Source of the DNA: Nautiliales bacterium
GTDB taxonomy: Bacteria > Campylobacterota > Campylobacteria > Campylobacterales > JAADDX01
DNA: 42,180 nt
Reading direction: 5' to 3'
NCBI GenBank assembly: GCA_030826765.1
Contig: JAUUDM010000029.1
Location: 1-42,180 of the forward strand
Positions within the stretch are counted from its first letter, which is position 1; each line of letters begins with the position of its first letter. Shown in pieces: positions 17,206 through 25,968 of the stretch. The translations under genes were made by a program, and so were the position numbers. The notes beneath the pieces are model-generated. The model did not search any database. It was not told the origin of the DNA and saw nothing but the letters and a program-made list of their open reading frames with translations.

Positions 17206-17776
17206 TATAATAATCTACCTTATAATCAAAAATATCTTCAGTTTCTGAAAGTTTAGCATGTTTAGTATCTTTTTCTGATAAAAGAAGTTCTTCTTTTGGA
17301 ATTAACCAGTCAATACCTAACTCTTCATCATCAAATGCTATACCCCTATCATTCTCTGGCGAATAATAGTTATCTACTTTATATGCAAATATAGTATCAT
17401 CTTCCAAAACTACAAATCCATGAGCAAACCCTCTTGGAACTAATAATTGTCTTTTATTTTCAGCAGATAATTCTACTGATACATGTTTACCAAATGTTGG
17501 ACTTCCTTTTCTTATATCTACAGCTACATCTAAAACTTTACCATGAATAACTCTTACAAGTTTTGTTTGAGCTGCAGGATGAAGTTGATAATGAAGACCT
17601 CTTAAAACTCCTCTAGAACTTTTAGATTCATTATCTTGACAAAAGTTTATTTTATAACCTAAAAACTCTTCAAGTTTATCAGCTCTAAAAGTTTCTACGA
17701 AATACCCTCTACTATCTCCATGAACAACTGGTTCTACAATAACAACATCAGGAATATTAGTTCTTATAAAATTCAT
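17198..17776 (-). CDS. rfbC: dTDP-4-dehydrorhamnose 3,5-epimerase
   Basis: A cupin enzyme, third step of the dTDP-L-rhamnose pathway. DSRGYFVETF near the N-terminus, SSRGVLRGLHYQ (containing the catalytic His region), KLVRVIHGKVLDVAVDIRKGSPTFG and PRGFAHGFVVL are all standard RmlC motifs. At 192 aa it is complete. The ATG overlaps the rmlA stop by one base. Unlike rmlB and rmlD it contains no heptad repeat. Confidence 0.95.
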   Translation of the reverse strand: MNFIRTNIPDVVIVEPVVHGDSRGYFVETFRADKLEEFLGYKINFCQDNESKSSRGVLRGLHYQLHPAAQTKLVRVIHGKVLDVAVDIRKGSPTFGKHVSVELSAENKRQLLVPRGFAHGFVVLEDDTIFAYKVDNYYSPENDRGIAFDDEELGIDWLIPKEELLLSEKDTKHAKLSETEDIFDYKVDYYNA

Positions 17777-18657
17777 TATTTTTCCTTTTGATTAGCTATT
17801 GATATCAAATATTGACCATATTGATTTTTCTTTAGAGGCTCGGCAAGTTCAAGAAGTTTTTCTTTAGTTATATAACCTTTTTTATATGCTATTTCTTCAA
17901 GACATGCAACTTTTAGAGATTGTCTTTTTTCAATAGTTTGAATAAATTGACTAGCTTCCAATAAACTCTCATGAGTACCAGTATCAAGCCAAGCATATCC
18001 TCTACCCATAAGTTCTACTTTTAATCTATTTTCTTTAAGATACATTTCATTAAGAGTTGTAATTTCTAATTCACCTCTTTCGCTTGGTTTTACTTCTTTT
18101 GCTTTTTGTACTACATCATTTGGATAGAAATATAATCCTACTACTGCATAATTTGATTTTGGATTTTTTGGTTTTTCTTCTAGAGATATTACATTCCCTT
18201 GTTCATCAAATTCAGCTACTCCATATCTTTCTGGATCACCTACATAATATCCAAATACAGTTGCATTATTTTCTTTTGCATTTGCTACACTTTTAGCTAA
18301 AAGCTCTGTAAGTCCATGACCATAAAAAATATTATCTCCAAGCACTAAACAAGCATCATCACCATCAAGAAATTCTTCAGCTAAAATAAAAGCTTGAGCA
18401 AGCCCATCAGGAGTTGGTTGAATAATATATTCAAATTTCATACCAATATCACTTCCATCACCTAAAAGATTTATAAAATTTTGTTGATCTTGTGGAGTAG
18501 TTATTATTAAAACTTCTCTTATTCCTGCTAACATAAGAACTGAAAGTGGATAATAAATCATTGGTTTATCATAAATAGGAACTAATTGCTTAGAAACACC
18601 TTTTGTTATCGGATAAAGTCTTGTACCACTCCCCCCTGCTAATATTATTCCTTTCAA
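17776..18657 (-). CDS. rfbA: glucose-1-phosphate thymidylyltransferase
   Basis: Makes dTDP-glucose from glucose-1-phosphate and dTTP, the entry to the rhamnose pathway. GGSGTRLYP is at 8-16, followed by [11 protein letters not shown] with the phosphate-binding lysine. [10 protein letters not shown] holds the metal-binding Asp, [13 protein letters not shown] follows, and [11 protein letters not shown] is near the C-terminus. The 293 aa length is normal. It overlaps the pglK stop by 4 nt (ATGA-type junction), so rhamnose synthesis is tied to the glycan flippase gene. No heptad repeat is present. Confidence 0.96.
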   Translation of the reverse strand: MKGIILAGGSGTRLYPITKGVSKQLVPIYDKPMIYYPLSVLMLAGIREVLIITTPQDQQNFINLLGDGSDIGMKFEYIIQPTPDGLAQAFILAEEFLDGDDACLVLGDNIFYGHGLTELLAKSVANAKENNATVFGYYVGDPERYGVAEFDEQGNVISLEEKPKNPKSNYAVVGLYFYPNDVVQKAKEVKPSERGELEITTLNEMYLKENRLKVELMGRGYAWLDTGTHESLLEASQFIQTIEKRQSLKVACLEEIAYKKGYITKEKLLELAEPLKKNQYGQYLISIANQKEK

Positions 18658-20337
18658 AATACTTGTCCTTTTTCCATTTTAACAATTCTATCACATCTAT
18701 CAAGTGTAGAAATTCTATGAGCAATTATTATCATTGTTTTATTTTCTCCCACTTTATAAATTTCATTCATAATTTTTTCTTCTGTTTTGTTATCTAAGGC
18801 ACTTGTCGCCTCATCTAAAACTAAAATTTCAGGGTTATTATATAAAGCTCTTGCTATCGCGATTCGTTGCCTTTGCCCTCCACTCAGTTTTACTCCATTT
18901 TCACCTATATGAGTATAGATTCCTTCATGGTATTTTTCTAAAAATTCTAAAATATTTGCTTTTTTTAAAACTTCTTTTACTTTTATTTCATCAATCTCAT
19001 CTAAAAAAGCAACATTTTCAGAAACACTTCCATCTTTCAGATAAATCATTTGAGGGATATATCCTATCTTTTTTCTCCATGATTTTATATTTTTTTCATC
19101 AAGTTCATTTTTATCTATCAAAATTTTACCATATTTTGGTTTATAAAGACCAATTATAACATCAATTAAAGTAGATTTTCCACTTCCACTTTCTCCTATA
19201 ATTCCTATTTTTTCACCTTTTTTAATAGTTAAATTTACATTTTTTAAAATTTCTTTTTCATCATAAGCAAAACTAATATTTTCTAATCTAATTTCTTTAT
19301 TAAAAGATATATTTTCTGTACCTAAATCTTCTATTTCATATATTAAATCATTATGAACAATATCTAATGATTTTCTATAAAAAAGAATCTTATTATAACT
19401 TACCAATATACGATTTACAGATGGTAAAAGACAATATAAACCTAATATAAACATAGAAATTAAACCAAAACTATGCGATATATCTGATTGATTAATATAT
19501 ACTAAATATATAATGATTGACGCAACAATTGAAAATCCTATAGCTTCAAGAAAAAGTCTCGGAAAATTAGAAAGAGATTCATTGGCTATATATGTTTTAG
19601 CAAAACTATCTGTCGATTGAGAAAATTCTTTTAAAATATCTTTTTCTTCACCATGTAATTTTATCATTTTAAAATTACCCATAGTAGTATTTATAACCTC
19701 AAAAAAACGTTTTTGAAAAAGTTCTCTTTTTTGACCAAGTTTTTTTATCTTTTTAGATACTGTTTGTGTTAATAATAAAGCATTAAGGAGCAAAATAACA
19801 CTAAGAACTAAAGTTATTTTCCAATTTATATATATAAATAGTGTATAGATTAATATAATAATAAAAATCTCACTTACCATAAATAAAAGAGCAGAAATTA
19901 GTTCAGTTACATTTTGAGCTTCACTAATAATTGTTTTTGTTAAATTACTACTATTTCTATCTATAAAACCTCTATATGGCATACTTAAATAATTTTCAAA
20001 AAGTTTATATGCTATAACATAGCATCTTCCCTTTGAAAATCTTGCTAATAGATAAAAATAAAATAAATTTACAATACTTCTAAAAATATAAAAAAAGATA
20101 AGTAAAAATCCAAAAATAATCACAAAATTTATATCATTATGAAATCCAAAATAATTATATATATGAATAATATTTATTAGTATGTATGAGTGTAAAATTA
20201 CTCGCAACAGCAACATAAGGCATAATGATAGAAACACCAATAGTTTCTATAACAGAAATAAATAATGAAAATAATAATAACAATATTAAAAACTGTTTAT
20301 CTCTTTTTGATAAAAGTAAATTTAATTTATTTAACAT
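18654..20337 (-). pseudogene. pglK: ABC flippase PglK, frameshifted at a (TA)n tract
   Basis: PglK is the ATP-driven flippase for the undecaprenyl-linked N-glycan. The first 60 residues (20337 down to a TAA at 20155) match the PglK N-terminus (LSKRDKQFL, NKYYSYI); the rest continues in another frame (YNYFGF, then LLARFSKGR). The ATPase domain is complete: GESGSGKST, LSGGQRQRIAIARAL, VLDEATSALD and the H-loop IIIAHR. Inserting one TA in the tract at 20156-20164 would restore a 561 aa protein, close to the 564 aa of C. jejuni PglK. It could be a pseudogene, a slippage-controlled gene or a base-calling error. The start is ATG at 20337, overlapping ligE by 11 nt. Confidence 0.85.
20156..20164. 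repeat. TA-dinucleotide tract at the pglK frameshift
   Basis: (TA)4T on the plus strand. Five TA units instead of four would read S-Y-I-Y-N-Y-F-G-F and join both halves of pglK in frame. Confidence 0.75.
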
Positions 20338-21139
20338 ATCTAATCCTCATAAATACCGGAAACCTTGGCATTCCATTTTTAGTCATCTCTTTATATTTAA
20401 AAGTTACGATATCTCCAATTTTAGGTGGATTTTTTCTTTCCTCTTTTGTGAATCCACTTCCAATTTTAAAAATTTTACCATTTTTTAATTGACACTTAAT
20501 CGCACCTATCATTCCTTGATATTTTCCTTTACCCTTTGTGTAACCTACGACTTTACATTCTGTATCATAAAAACTTTTAACTTTAAGTGCTTTACTTGTT
20601 CGTTTTGCTATGTAAGGAGCATTTGGGTCACGAACAACAACTCCTTCACCACCTTTTTTTTCAATACTTTTCAGAAATCTTTTCATATTTTGTTTTGATT
20701 TTACAGGTATTTGAGGAATAATTCTAATTATTTTACTTTCATAGGGTTTAACTTTTGCTAATCTTTCAAAAAGGTTACCTTTTGCATTTGGAACTTCAAA
20801 AATATTATAAGTTACTTTTCTCCATTCACTTGAAGGAGTTTTATCTCTAACAATTGATGAAATATTATTAAAATCACCTCTTTTTGTCCATAATTCTCCA
20901 TCTATTTCAAATGGTGGAAAATTTTTCGTAAACCATTTTGGGGCGTGAATTATTTTACCACCTCTTGAGATAAGTTTTTTACCATTCCAATAACCTCTTA
21001 TTCCATCTAATTTTTCACTCATTACCCAACCACTAATATTTTGGTCTTTATAAACTTTTAAAAGGAATAAATTTGGCTTATCTGCAAAAAGTATAAGTGG
21101 TAAAAGAAAAAAGAGTAAAAATTTATTTATTTTATACAC
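20327..21139 (-). CDS. ligE: secreted ATP-dependent DNA ligase (LigE type)
   Basis: It seals nicks in DNA using ATP. The nucleotidyl-lysine motif KLDGIRGYW, then [16 protein letters not shown] and the C-terminal OB-fold ([14 protein letters not shown]) are all present, without a zinc or BRCT domain, as in small periplasmic LigE enzymes. The N-terminus [15 protein letters not shown] is a signal peptide with cleavage after LFA. I chose the GTG at 21139, which overlaps the epimerase stop and has GAGAG 7 nt upstream. A TTG at 21187 would add 16 residues inside the epimerase gene. It has no part in glycan synthesis; its place between glycan genes is probably fortuitous, or linked to DNA uptake. 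Confidence 0.9.
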   Translation of the reverse strand: MYKINKFLLFFLLPLILFADKPNLFLLKVYKDQNISGWVMSEKLDGIRGYWNGKKLISRGGKIIHAPKWFTKNFPPFEIDGELWTKRGDFNNISSIVRDKTPSSEWRKVTYNIFEVPNAKGNLFERLAKVKPYESKIIRIIPQIPVKSKQNMKRFLKSIEKKGGEGVVVRDPNAPYIAKRTSKALKVKSFYDTECKVVGYTKGKGKYQGMIGAIKCQLKNGKIFKIGSGFTKEERKNPPKIGDIVTFKYKEMTKNGMPRFPVFMRIRYVK

Positions 21140-22199
21140 CAAAAAACTCTCTATACCAATCCACAAAATTAGATATACCTTCTTCAATAGAAGTATTTGG
21201 TTTATATCCTAAATCATTTATCAAATCACTTACATCTGCATAAGTACTCGGAACATCTCCTGGTTGAATTGGTAGCATATTCTTTTTCGCTGTTTTACCA
21301 ATTTTTTTCTCAAGTGCTTTGATAAAATCCATAAGTTTTACCGGTGCATTATTTCCAATATTATAAACTTTATAAGGTGCACTGCTACTTGATGGATCTG
21401 GATTTACTTTATTGAAGTTTTCATTTGGTTTTGCTGGATTATCAATTACTCTAACAACTCCTTCTACAATATCATCAATATAAGTAAAGTCTCTTTGCAT
21501 TTCTCCATAATTAAATACATCTATTGGCTTATCTTCAAAAATTGCTTTTGTAAACAGAAATAGAGCCATATCTGGTCTTCCCCAAGGTCCATAAACTGTA
21601 AAGAATCTAAGACCAGTCGTTGCGATTCCAAAAAGATGTGAATAAGTATGTGCCATTAATTCATTACTTTTTTTACTTGCTGCATATAATGAAATTGGAT
21701 GATTTACACTATCATGAGTTGAAAAAGGTTGTTTTTCATTTAGTCCATACACACTACTGCTACTTGCATAACTTAAATTTTTTACATCAAAATTTCTACA
21801 CGCTTCTAAAATATTCATAAATCCTATAATATTACTATCCATATAAGCCATTGGATTTGTAAGAGAATATCTAACTCCTGCTTGAGCTGCTAAATTACAA
21901 ACTGCGTCAAATCTTTCTTCTTTAAATAATTTATCTAAATTTTCTTTATCTTCAAGATTTAATTTTATAAATTTATAATTTTCATTTTTTTTAGAAGTGA
22001 TTAATTTATTATATTCAATATCTTCTCCATCTTCTAAATTATCAATAATTCCAGCTCTTTCTAATCTTCCATATTTTACTCTAATATCATAATAATCATT
22101 TATATTATCAAGGCCAACTACCTCATCTCCTCTTGCTACTAACCTATTAGCTAAGTGACTTCCAATAAATCCAGCTGTTCCTGTTACTAATATTTTCAT
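21132..22199 (-). CDS. UDP-glucuronate 4-epimerase-like NAD-sugar epimerase
   Basis: A short-chain dehydrogenase of 355 aa. [15 protein letters not shown] at the N-terminus binds [13 protein letters not shown] is the loop typical of UDP-glucuronate and CapI-type epimerases, SSSSVYG carries the catalytic Ser, and [19 protein letters not shown] the Tyr-Lys pair. Its likely product, UDP-galacturonate, would supply an acidic sugar to the glycan. It is the first gene of the operon, with a TATAAT box just upstream and a GGAAATAA site before the ATG. Confidence 0.9.
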   Translation of the reverse strand: MKILVTGTAGFIGSHLANRLVARGDEVVGLDNINDYYDIRVKYGRLERAGIIDNLEDGEDIEYNKLITSKKNENYKFIKLNLEDKENLDKLFKEERFDAVCNLAAQAGVRYSLTNPMAYMDSNIIGFMNILEACRNFDVKNLSYASSSSVYGLNEKQPFSTHDSVNHPISLYAASKKSNELMAHTYSHLFGIATTGLRFFTVYGPWGRPDMALFLFTKAIFEDKPIDVFNYGEMQRDFTYIDDIVEGVVRVIDNPAKPNENFNKVNPDPSSSSAPYKVYNIGNNAPVKLMDFIKALEKKIGKTAKKNMLPIQPGDVPSTYADVSDLINDLGYKPNTSIEEGISNFVDWYREFFGV

Positions 22200-22226
22200 T
22201 TATTTCCTTTTTCAAACTATTTTATA

Positions 22227-22232
22227 ATTATA
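22227..22232 (-). promoter_or_regulatory. -10 box of the glycan operon
   Basis: TATAAT on the minus strand, preceded by TTG, about 28 nt upstream of the epimerase start. No convincing -35 is seen, as is usual for Campylobacterota vegetative promoters. It is the only clear promoter found upstream of the 22-kb operon. Confidence 0.5.
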
Positions 22233-22246
22233 CAATAATCTCTAAA

Positions 22247-22834
22247 TTATCTTTTGGCTATTTTTATAAATTCTTGAACTTTCAATAAATCTTTTTTGCC
22301 TTTTTCTTTTTCTACTCCACTACTCACATCCACTCCATAAAAACCTAAATCAATTACTTCTTTTAGATTATCAGGATTAAGCCCCCCTGCTAAAATTATT
22401 TTACTTTTATCAATACATTCAAACCACTCTAAATTGACTCTTTTACCACTTCCACCAAATTCCTCCACAAAGGCATCAATAATTCTATACTCATTTGGAT
22501 ATTTCCAAACATCTTCACGGCTTTTTGCACGAATAACTTTTATATGTTTAGTTTTTAGTTTTTCATAAAAATCTTTATTTGCTTCAAAATGAATTTGAGC
22601 ATAATCAGCTCCTATAAATTCACAAATTTCATCAATTTTTTGGGGAGTTTCATTCACAAAAAGTGCAACTTTTGAAATAAAAGGCGGAAGCATTGAAATT
22701 ATCTCTTTTGCTTTTTGTTGAGTTATGTATCTTGGAGACTTCTCATAAAACACAAATCCTAATGCATCAGCTCCACTATCACTTGCAAACTTTGCATCTT
22801 CAAAATTAGTAATTCCACATATTTTAACTCTCAT
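22247..22834 (-). CDS. trpF: phosphoribosylanthranilate isomerase
   Basis: Third step of tryptophan synthesis, a TIM-barrel Amadori isomerase of 195 aa. VKICGITNFEDA at the N-terminus holds the catalytic Cys, GFVFYEKSPRY follows, and LAGGLNPDNL with GVDVSSGVE near the C-terminus bind phosphate and hold the catalytic Asp. The length is normal. It overlaps the end of surE by 11 nt, so the two are co-transcribed. No other trp gene is in the window. Confidence 0.95.
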   Translation of the reverse strand: MRVKICGITNFEDAKFASDSGADALGFVFYEKSPRYITQQKAKEIISMLPPFISKVALFVNETPQKIDEICEFIGADYAQIHFEANKDFYEKLKTKHIKVIRAKSREDVWKYPNEYRIIDAFVEEFGGSGKRVNLEWFECIDKSKIILAGGLNPDNLKEVIDLGFYGVDVSSGVEKEKGKKDLLKVQEFIKIAKR

Positions 22835-23603
22835 TTTTACCCCTTAACCACTCTTTAATATAAGGAATTTCTCCATAATCAGTCATATCCATTTTGATAG
22901 GAGTGATTGAAACAAATCCATCAGAAATTGCTCCTAAATCAGAATTTTCTTCATATTCAAATTCAAGGGCTGGTAAACCTATCCAAAAATATTCTCTACC
23001 CCTTGGATCTTGATGGCGAAAAGCTTCATTTGAATAAATTTTATATCCGAGTTTCGTAACCTTAATACCTTTTATTTCATCATTTGGAATATTTACATTT
23101 AGAAATTTTCTCTCATCTTTAAATGGGTCATTTTTTAAAACTTTTTGCGTAATTGCTCGAACATACTTTTTTGTTTGTTCCCAATCTACAGAATCATCAT
23201 TTTTGTGATAAGGTTTCAAAACTTGTGAAAAAGCAATCCCACTAATTCCCTGTAAAACCGCTTCCATAACCGCCCCGGCAGTTCCAGAATAAGTAATATC
23301 ATCTCCTAAGTTGGCACCTTCATTTATTCCACTCAAAACTAAATCCGGTTTAACATTTTCAAAAATATCATTAAGAGCTAAATAAACACAATCCGTAGGC
23401 GTTCCATCATCAATTTTATAAAAATCATCATCAATACTTTGTTTAAAAAGAGGTTTTAAAATCGTAAGGCTATGCCCACACGCTGATTTATGAAGTGCAG
23501 GTGCAACTACATAAATCTCTCCTAAATCCTCTACAGCTTCAATTAATTTTCTAATCCCAACAGAATCAAATCCATCATCATTTGTAATTAAAATTTTTTT
23601 CAA
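22824..23603 (-). CDS. surE: 5'/3'-nucleotidase SurE
   Basis: A survival-protein phosphatase acting on nucleoside monophosphates. The metal site ITNDDGFDSVGI (6-17), VVAPALHKSACGHSLT with the catalytic region and SGINEGANLGDDITYSGTAGA are all present. At 259 aa it is full length. It uses a TTG start (23601-23603) preceded by AAAGGGAAAC. The promoter is the symmetric -10 shared with tcdA. Confidence 0.95.
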   Translation of the reverse strand: MKKILITNDDGFDSVGIRKLIEAVEDLGEIYVVAPALHKSACGHSLTILKPLFKQSIDDDFYKIDDGTPTDCVYLALNDIFENVKPDLVLSGINEGANLGDDITYSGTAGAVMEAVLQGISGIAFSQVLKPYHKNDDSVDWEQTKKYVRAITQKVLKNDPFKDERKFLNVNIPNDEIKGIKVTKLGYKIYSNEAFRHQDPRGREYFWIGLPALEFEYEENSDLGAISDGFVSITPIKMDMTDYGEIPYIKEWLRGKNES

Positions 23604-23621
23604 AGTTTCCCTTTTTTTTGT

Positions 23622-23631
23622 TACAATTATA
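23622..23631. promoter_or_regulatory. overlapping divergent -10 boxes (surE/tcdA)
   Basis: TACAAT on the plus strand (23622-23627) and TATAAT on the minus strand (23626-23631) share two bases, flanked by T8 and A6 runs. One near-symmetric site probably serves both genes. Confidence 0.5.
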
Positions 23632-23647
23632 CCAAAAAAGGCAGTTT

Positions 23648-24274
23648 ATGCAGTTTAGCAGATGCAAAGAACTTTTTGATAATTTTGAAGATTTAAATAA
23701 ATTAAAAATACTGATTTGTGGAATCGGTGGAGTTGGTGGATATGCCCTTGATTGTCTTTATCGTAGTGGAGTTCAAAACATAACTGCAGTAGACTTTGAT
23801 ACTTTTGAAATAACTAATCAAAATAGACAAATTGGAAGTGAATATTTAGACAAAAAAAAGACTGCTGTTTTTAAAAAGCTCTATCCTAAAATAGAAACTA
23901 TTGATATTAAAATTACTCCTGAATGGGTAACAAATTTTGATTTTAGCAAATTTGATGTTGTTATCGATGCTATTGATGATATGGAAGCAAAAATCGCACT
24001 TATTAAAAAAACTTATCCAAAATTAATATCTTCAATGGGTGCAGCAAGAAGAATTAATCCAACGAAAATAGAAGTTGCTGACATTTGGAAAACTACAATT
24101 GACCCATTTGCAAAAATTATAAGAGTAAGACTTAAAAAAGATGGATTTAAAGAACATTTTAAAACTGTATATTCAACAGAAACTCCACTTAAATGCCAAA
24201 AAGGTAGTTTTGTAGCAGTTACGGGAAGCTTTGGTATGACAATTTGTAGTGAGGTTATAAAATCCTCACTATAA
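23648..24274 (+). CDS. tcdA: tRNA threonylcarbamoyladenosine dehydratase (TcdA/ThiF family)
   Basis: An E1-like ATP-dependent enzyme that cyclises t6A37 in tRNA to ct6A. Residues count from the ATG at 23648: the nucleotide loop GIGGVGG at 25-31, DFDTFEITNQNRQ at 49-61, IDAIDDMEAK, then SSMGAARRINPTKIEVADI, where TcdA proteins have SSMGAGxKxDPT, and VYSTE near the end. There are no CxxC zinc pairs. A TTG at 23618 is in frame, but the ATG has AAAAAAGG at the right spacing and the family begins at FSR. 208 aa is slightly short for the family. Confidence 0.88.
   Translation: MQFSRCKELFDNFEDLNKLKILICGIGGVGGYALDCLYRSGVQNITAVDFDTFEITNQNRQIGSEYLDKKKTAVFKKLYPKIETIDIKITPEWVTNFDFSKFDVVIDAIDDMEAKIALIKKTYPKLISSMGAARRINPTKIEVADIWKTTIDPFAKIIRVRLKKDGFKEHFKTVYSTETPLKCQKGSFVAVTGSFGMTICSEVIKSSL
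24247..24271 (+). terminator. hairpin in the 3' end of tcdA
   Basis: The arms TAGTGAGG (24247-24254) and CCTCACTA (24264-24271) are perfect 8-bp complements with a 9-base loop, followed on the plus strand by AT-rich sequence and a T6 run. It overlaps the last codons of tcdA and ends the convergent phnA-like gene too. Confidence 0.55.
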
Positions 24275-24276
24275 AT

Positions 24277-24768
24277 TTAAACTTTTTTCAAAAATTCAGT
24301 TTTTAAATAAATTGAACCTATTCCATCAACTTTACAAGCAACATGTTCTGGTACATCACACATTCTAATATTTTTAACAGTTGTTCCTCTTTTTACAGTT
24401 TTTCCAGCCCCTTTTACTTCAAGGTCTTTAATAACTGTAACAGTATCTCCATTTTTTAATATATTTCCATTACTATCTTTTAATACTTCTTCTTCATATT
24501 CAGCCCAAGTTTGCTCTTCTGGTTCTAAATACATCATATCAAGTAAATCAGCTCTTCCTAGTTGTTTTAAAAGTCTATAAGTTAAAACTTTTACAGCACT
24601 ATTTTCACTCCACATAGAATCATTTAAACAATTAAAATAACCTTCATCTAAATTTCCTGATTCTATTTGAGATTTACAAGTTTCACATAAATTAACTACT
24701 TCTTCTTTTGGTGCAACTTTATATTCTGTTACATTAACATCACTTCCACATAAATCACATACACTCAT
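24277..24768 (-). CDS. PhnA/YjdM-like zinc-ribbon protein
   Basis: 163 aa. The N-terminal zinc ribbon is made of CDLCGS (4-9) and CETC further on. The C-terminal SH3-like PhnA domain contains DSNGNILKNGDTVTVIKDL and VKGAGKTVKRGTTVKNIRM. Despite the historic name (alkylphosphonate uptake), proteins of this family have no proven role in phosphonate use. Its own promoter is visible: TATAAT on the minus strand at 24789-24794, and AAAAAGGACG before the ATG. The gene stands alone. Confidence 0.85.
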   Translation of the reverse strand: MSVCDLCGSDVNVTEYKVAPKEEVVNLCETCKSQIESGNLDEGYFNCLNDSMWSENSAVKVLTYRLLKQLGRADLLDMMYLEPEEQTWAEYEEEVLKDSNGNILKNGDTVTVIKDLEVKGAGKTVKRGTTVKNIRMCDVPEHVACKVDGIGSIYLKTEFLKKV

Positions 24769-25173
24769 TTTCGTCCTTTTTTTTCGGAATTATACTACTT
24801 TTTTGTAAATATTTTAATTATATGATATCATTTAAAAAATAAAAGGATACAAAATTAATTAAAACATATTCAAGAATTGCAAATGAAATTCTAAACGAAT
24901 ATTTATTATTTGTAAGACCTAAAAAATATAGAGTAACAGCAATATAATTTTATTTTTATAATCTATATTGTTTATTAAATCTTTTACCATCTCGCTTCCT
25001 TCATGTAAAATTTTTCTTACTTTCTATTTCTTTCTATTTCTTATTTTACACAAAGTTTGAACCATTCCCCTTAATGAAAGGGAATAAGAATTTATTAAAG
25101 ATTGGTTTTGACAAAGGGGGACATAATAGATTTAGAAAGTCTATTTATTCCAAAGGTTTTCTTATTAGAATTA
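24769..25173. other. 405-base non-coding stretch
   Basis: No convincing gene. It holds the phnA-like promoter (24789-24794). A plus-strand open stretch (about 24851-24946) has an AAAGGA-like site but no ATG, GTG or TTG at its head, ends RPKKYRVTAI and looks decayed. A minus-strand 23-codon ORF starting MVKDLINN sits behind a good site (AAGGAAGCG). The decamer TTTCTATTTC occurs twice in tandem (25021-25040), and a hairpin ATTCCC...GGGAAT lies at 25064-25085. No tRNA-like fold was found. Confidence 0.4.
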
Positions 25174-25545
25174 TTATTTTTTCTCAACAAACTTCAAACT
25201 TGCTGAATTTATACAATATCTCATAAAAGTTGGAGGTGGACCGTCATTGAAAACATGACCTAAATGTCCATCACATTCTCCACACCTAACTTCTATTCTC
25301 TCCATTCCATGACTTTGGTCTCTATATTCTTTGATTTTTCCCGCTTTATCCCAAAAACTTGGCCAACCAGTTCCACTATCAAATTTTTTAGAGCTATCAA
25401 AAAGAAGAACATCACAACAAGCACATAGATACTCTCCATCTTTTTTATTATCCCAAAACTCCCCAGTAAAAGCTCTTTCAGTTCCACCTTCAAACATTAC
25501 ATATTTTTGAAAGTCTGTTAATTTATTTTTACACTTTTTTTTCAT
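25174..25545 (-). CDS. msrB: peptide methionine (R)-S-oxide reductase
   Basis: Repairs oxidised methionine in proteins. Two CxxC pairs for structural zinc (CACC, CGEC), [25 protein letters not shown] and the catalytic Cys in RYCINSASL are all present. 123 aa makes it a free-standing MsrB without MsrA fusion. There is no signal peptide, so it acts in the cytoplasm. It overlaps the end of fliW by 17 nt. Confidence 0.96.
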   Translation of the reverse strand: MKKKCKNKLTDFQKYVMFEGGTERAFTGEFWDNKKDGEYLCACCDVLLFDSSKKFDSGTGWPSFWDKAGKIKEYRDQSHGMERIEVRCGECDGHLGHVFNDGPPPTFMRYCINSASLKFVEKK

Positions 25546-25915
25546 TTTTTTGCTCTAAACATTTACCTATTGTTAAATAATTTTCGTCATCTAATATAAA
25601 TTGAGCCATTGTAGCATTATCTTTATTAAATATTAAAGGTGCTTTAAAATTAACAACAGAATCAGTAATTGGATTATGTAATACAACAATATTATAAACT
25701 AAAATATTTGAATTTTCATTTAGATCAAGAAGAATTTGAACATCTCTTGGAATATCAAAAGAATACTCTCTCAAAGCATATGGATTAACTAATGTAAAAC
25801 TTGGGATACTTTTATTTTCAGCTTCAAGTGTAGCAAACAATCTATCAACCTCTTCTAATTTTACTCTTGATACATTTTCAAATCCTAAAATCGGTTTTTT
25901 TACTTCAAATATCAT
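25529..25915 (-). CDS. fliW: flagellar assembly factor FliW
   Basis: FliW binds flagellin and antagonises CsrA, coupling flagellin supply to translation. The 128 aa protein shows the family layout: a start on [32 protein letters not shown] in the centre, NIVVLHNP with the second half of the beta barrel and FKAPLIFN near the end. It lies upstream of msrB in the same short operon and downstream of argB after a 53-base gap. A flagellated host is implied, in agreement with the PflB-like gene at the far right. Confidence 0.92.
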   Translation of the reverse strand: MIFEVKKPILGFENVSRVKLEEVDRLFATLEAENKSIPSFTLVNPYALREYSFDIPRDVQILLDLNENSNILVYNIVVLHNPITDSVVNFKAPLIFNKDNATMAQFILDDENYLTIGKCLEQKNEKKV

Positions 25916-25968
25916 TTTTATACCTTTTTTAAATTAAATAAGCAAATACTATTCCATTTAATTATAAA

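Noticed and set aside
20225..20492. Plus-strand reading frames opposite pglK and ligE
   Set aside because: Composition mirrors the real minus-strand genes, they overlap each other in two frames, and no ribosome binding site precedes them.
24769..25173. tRNA or structured RNA gene
   Set aside because: No cloverleaf or T-loop sequence (GTTCGAAT type) could be found on either strand; only short hairpins are visible.
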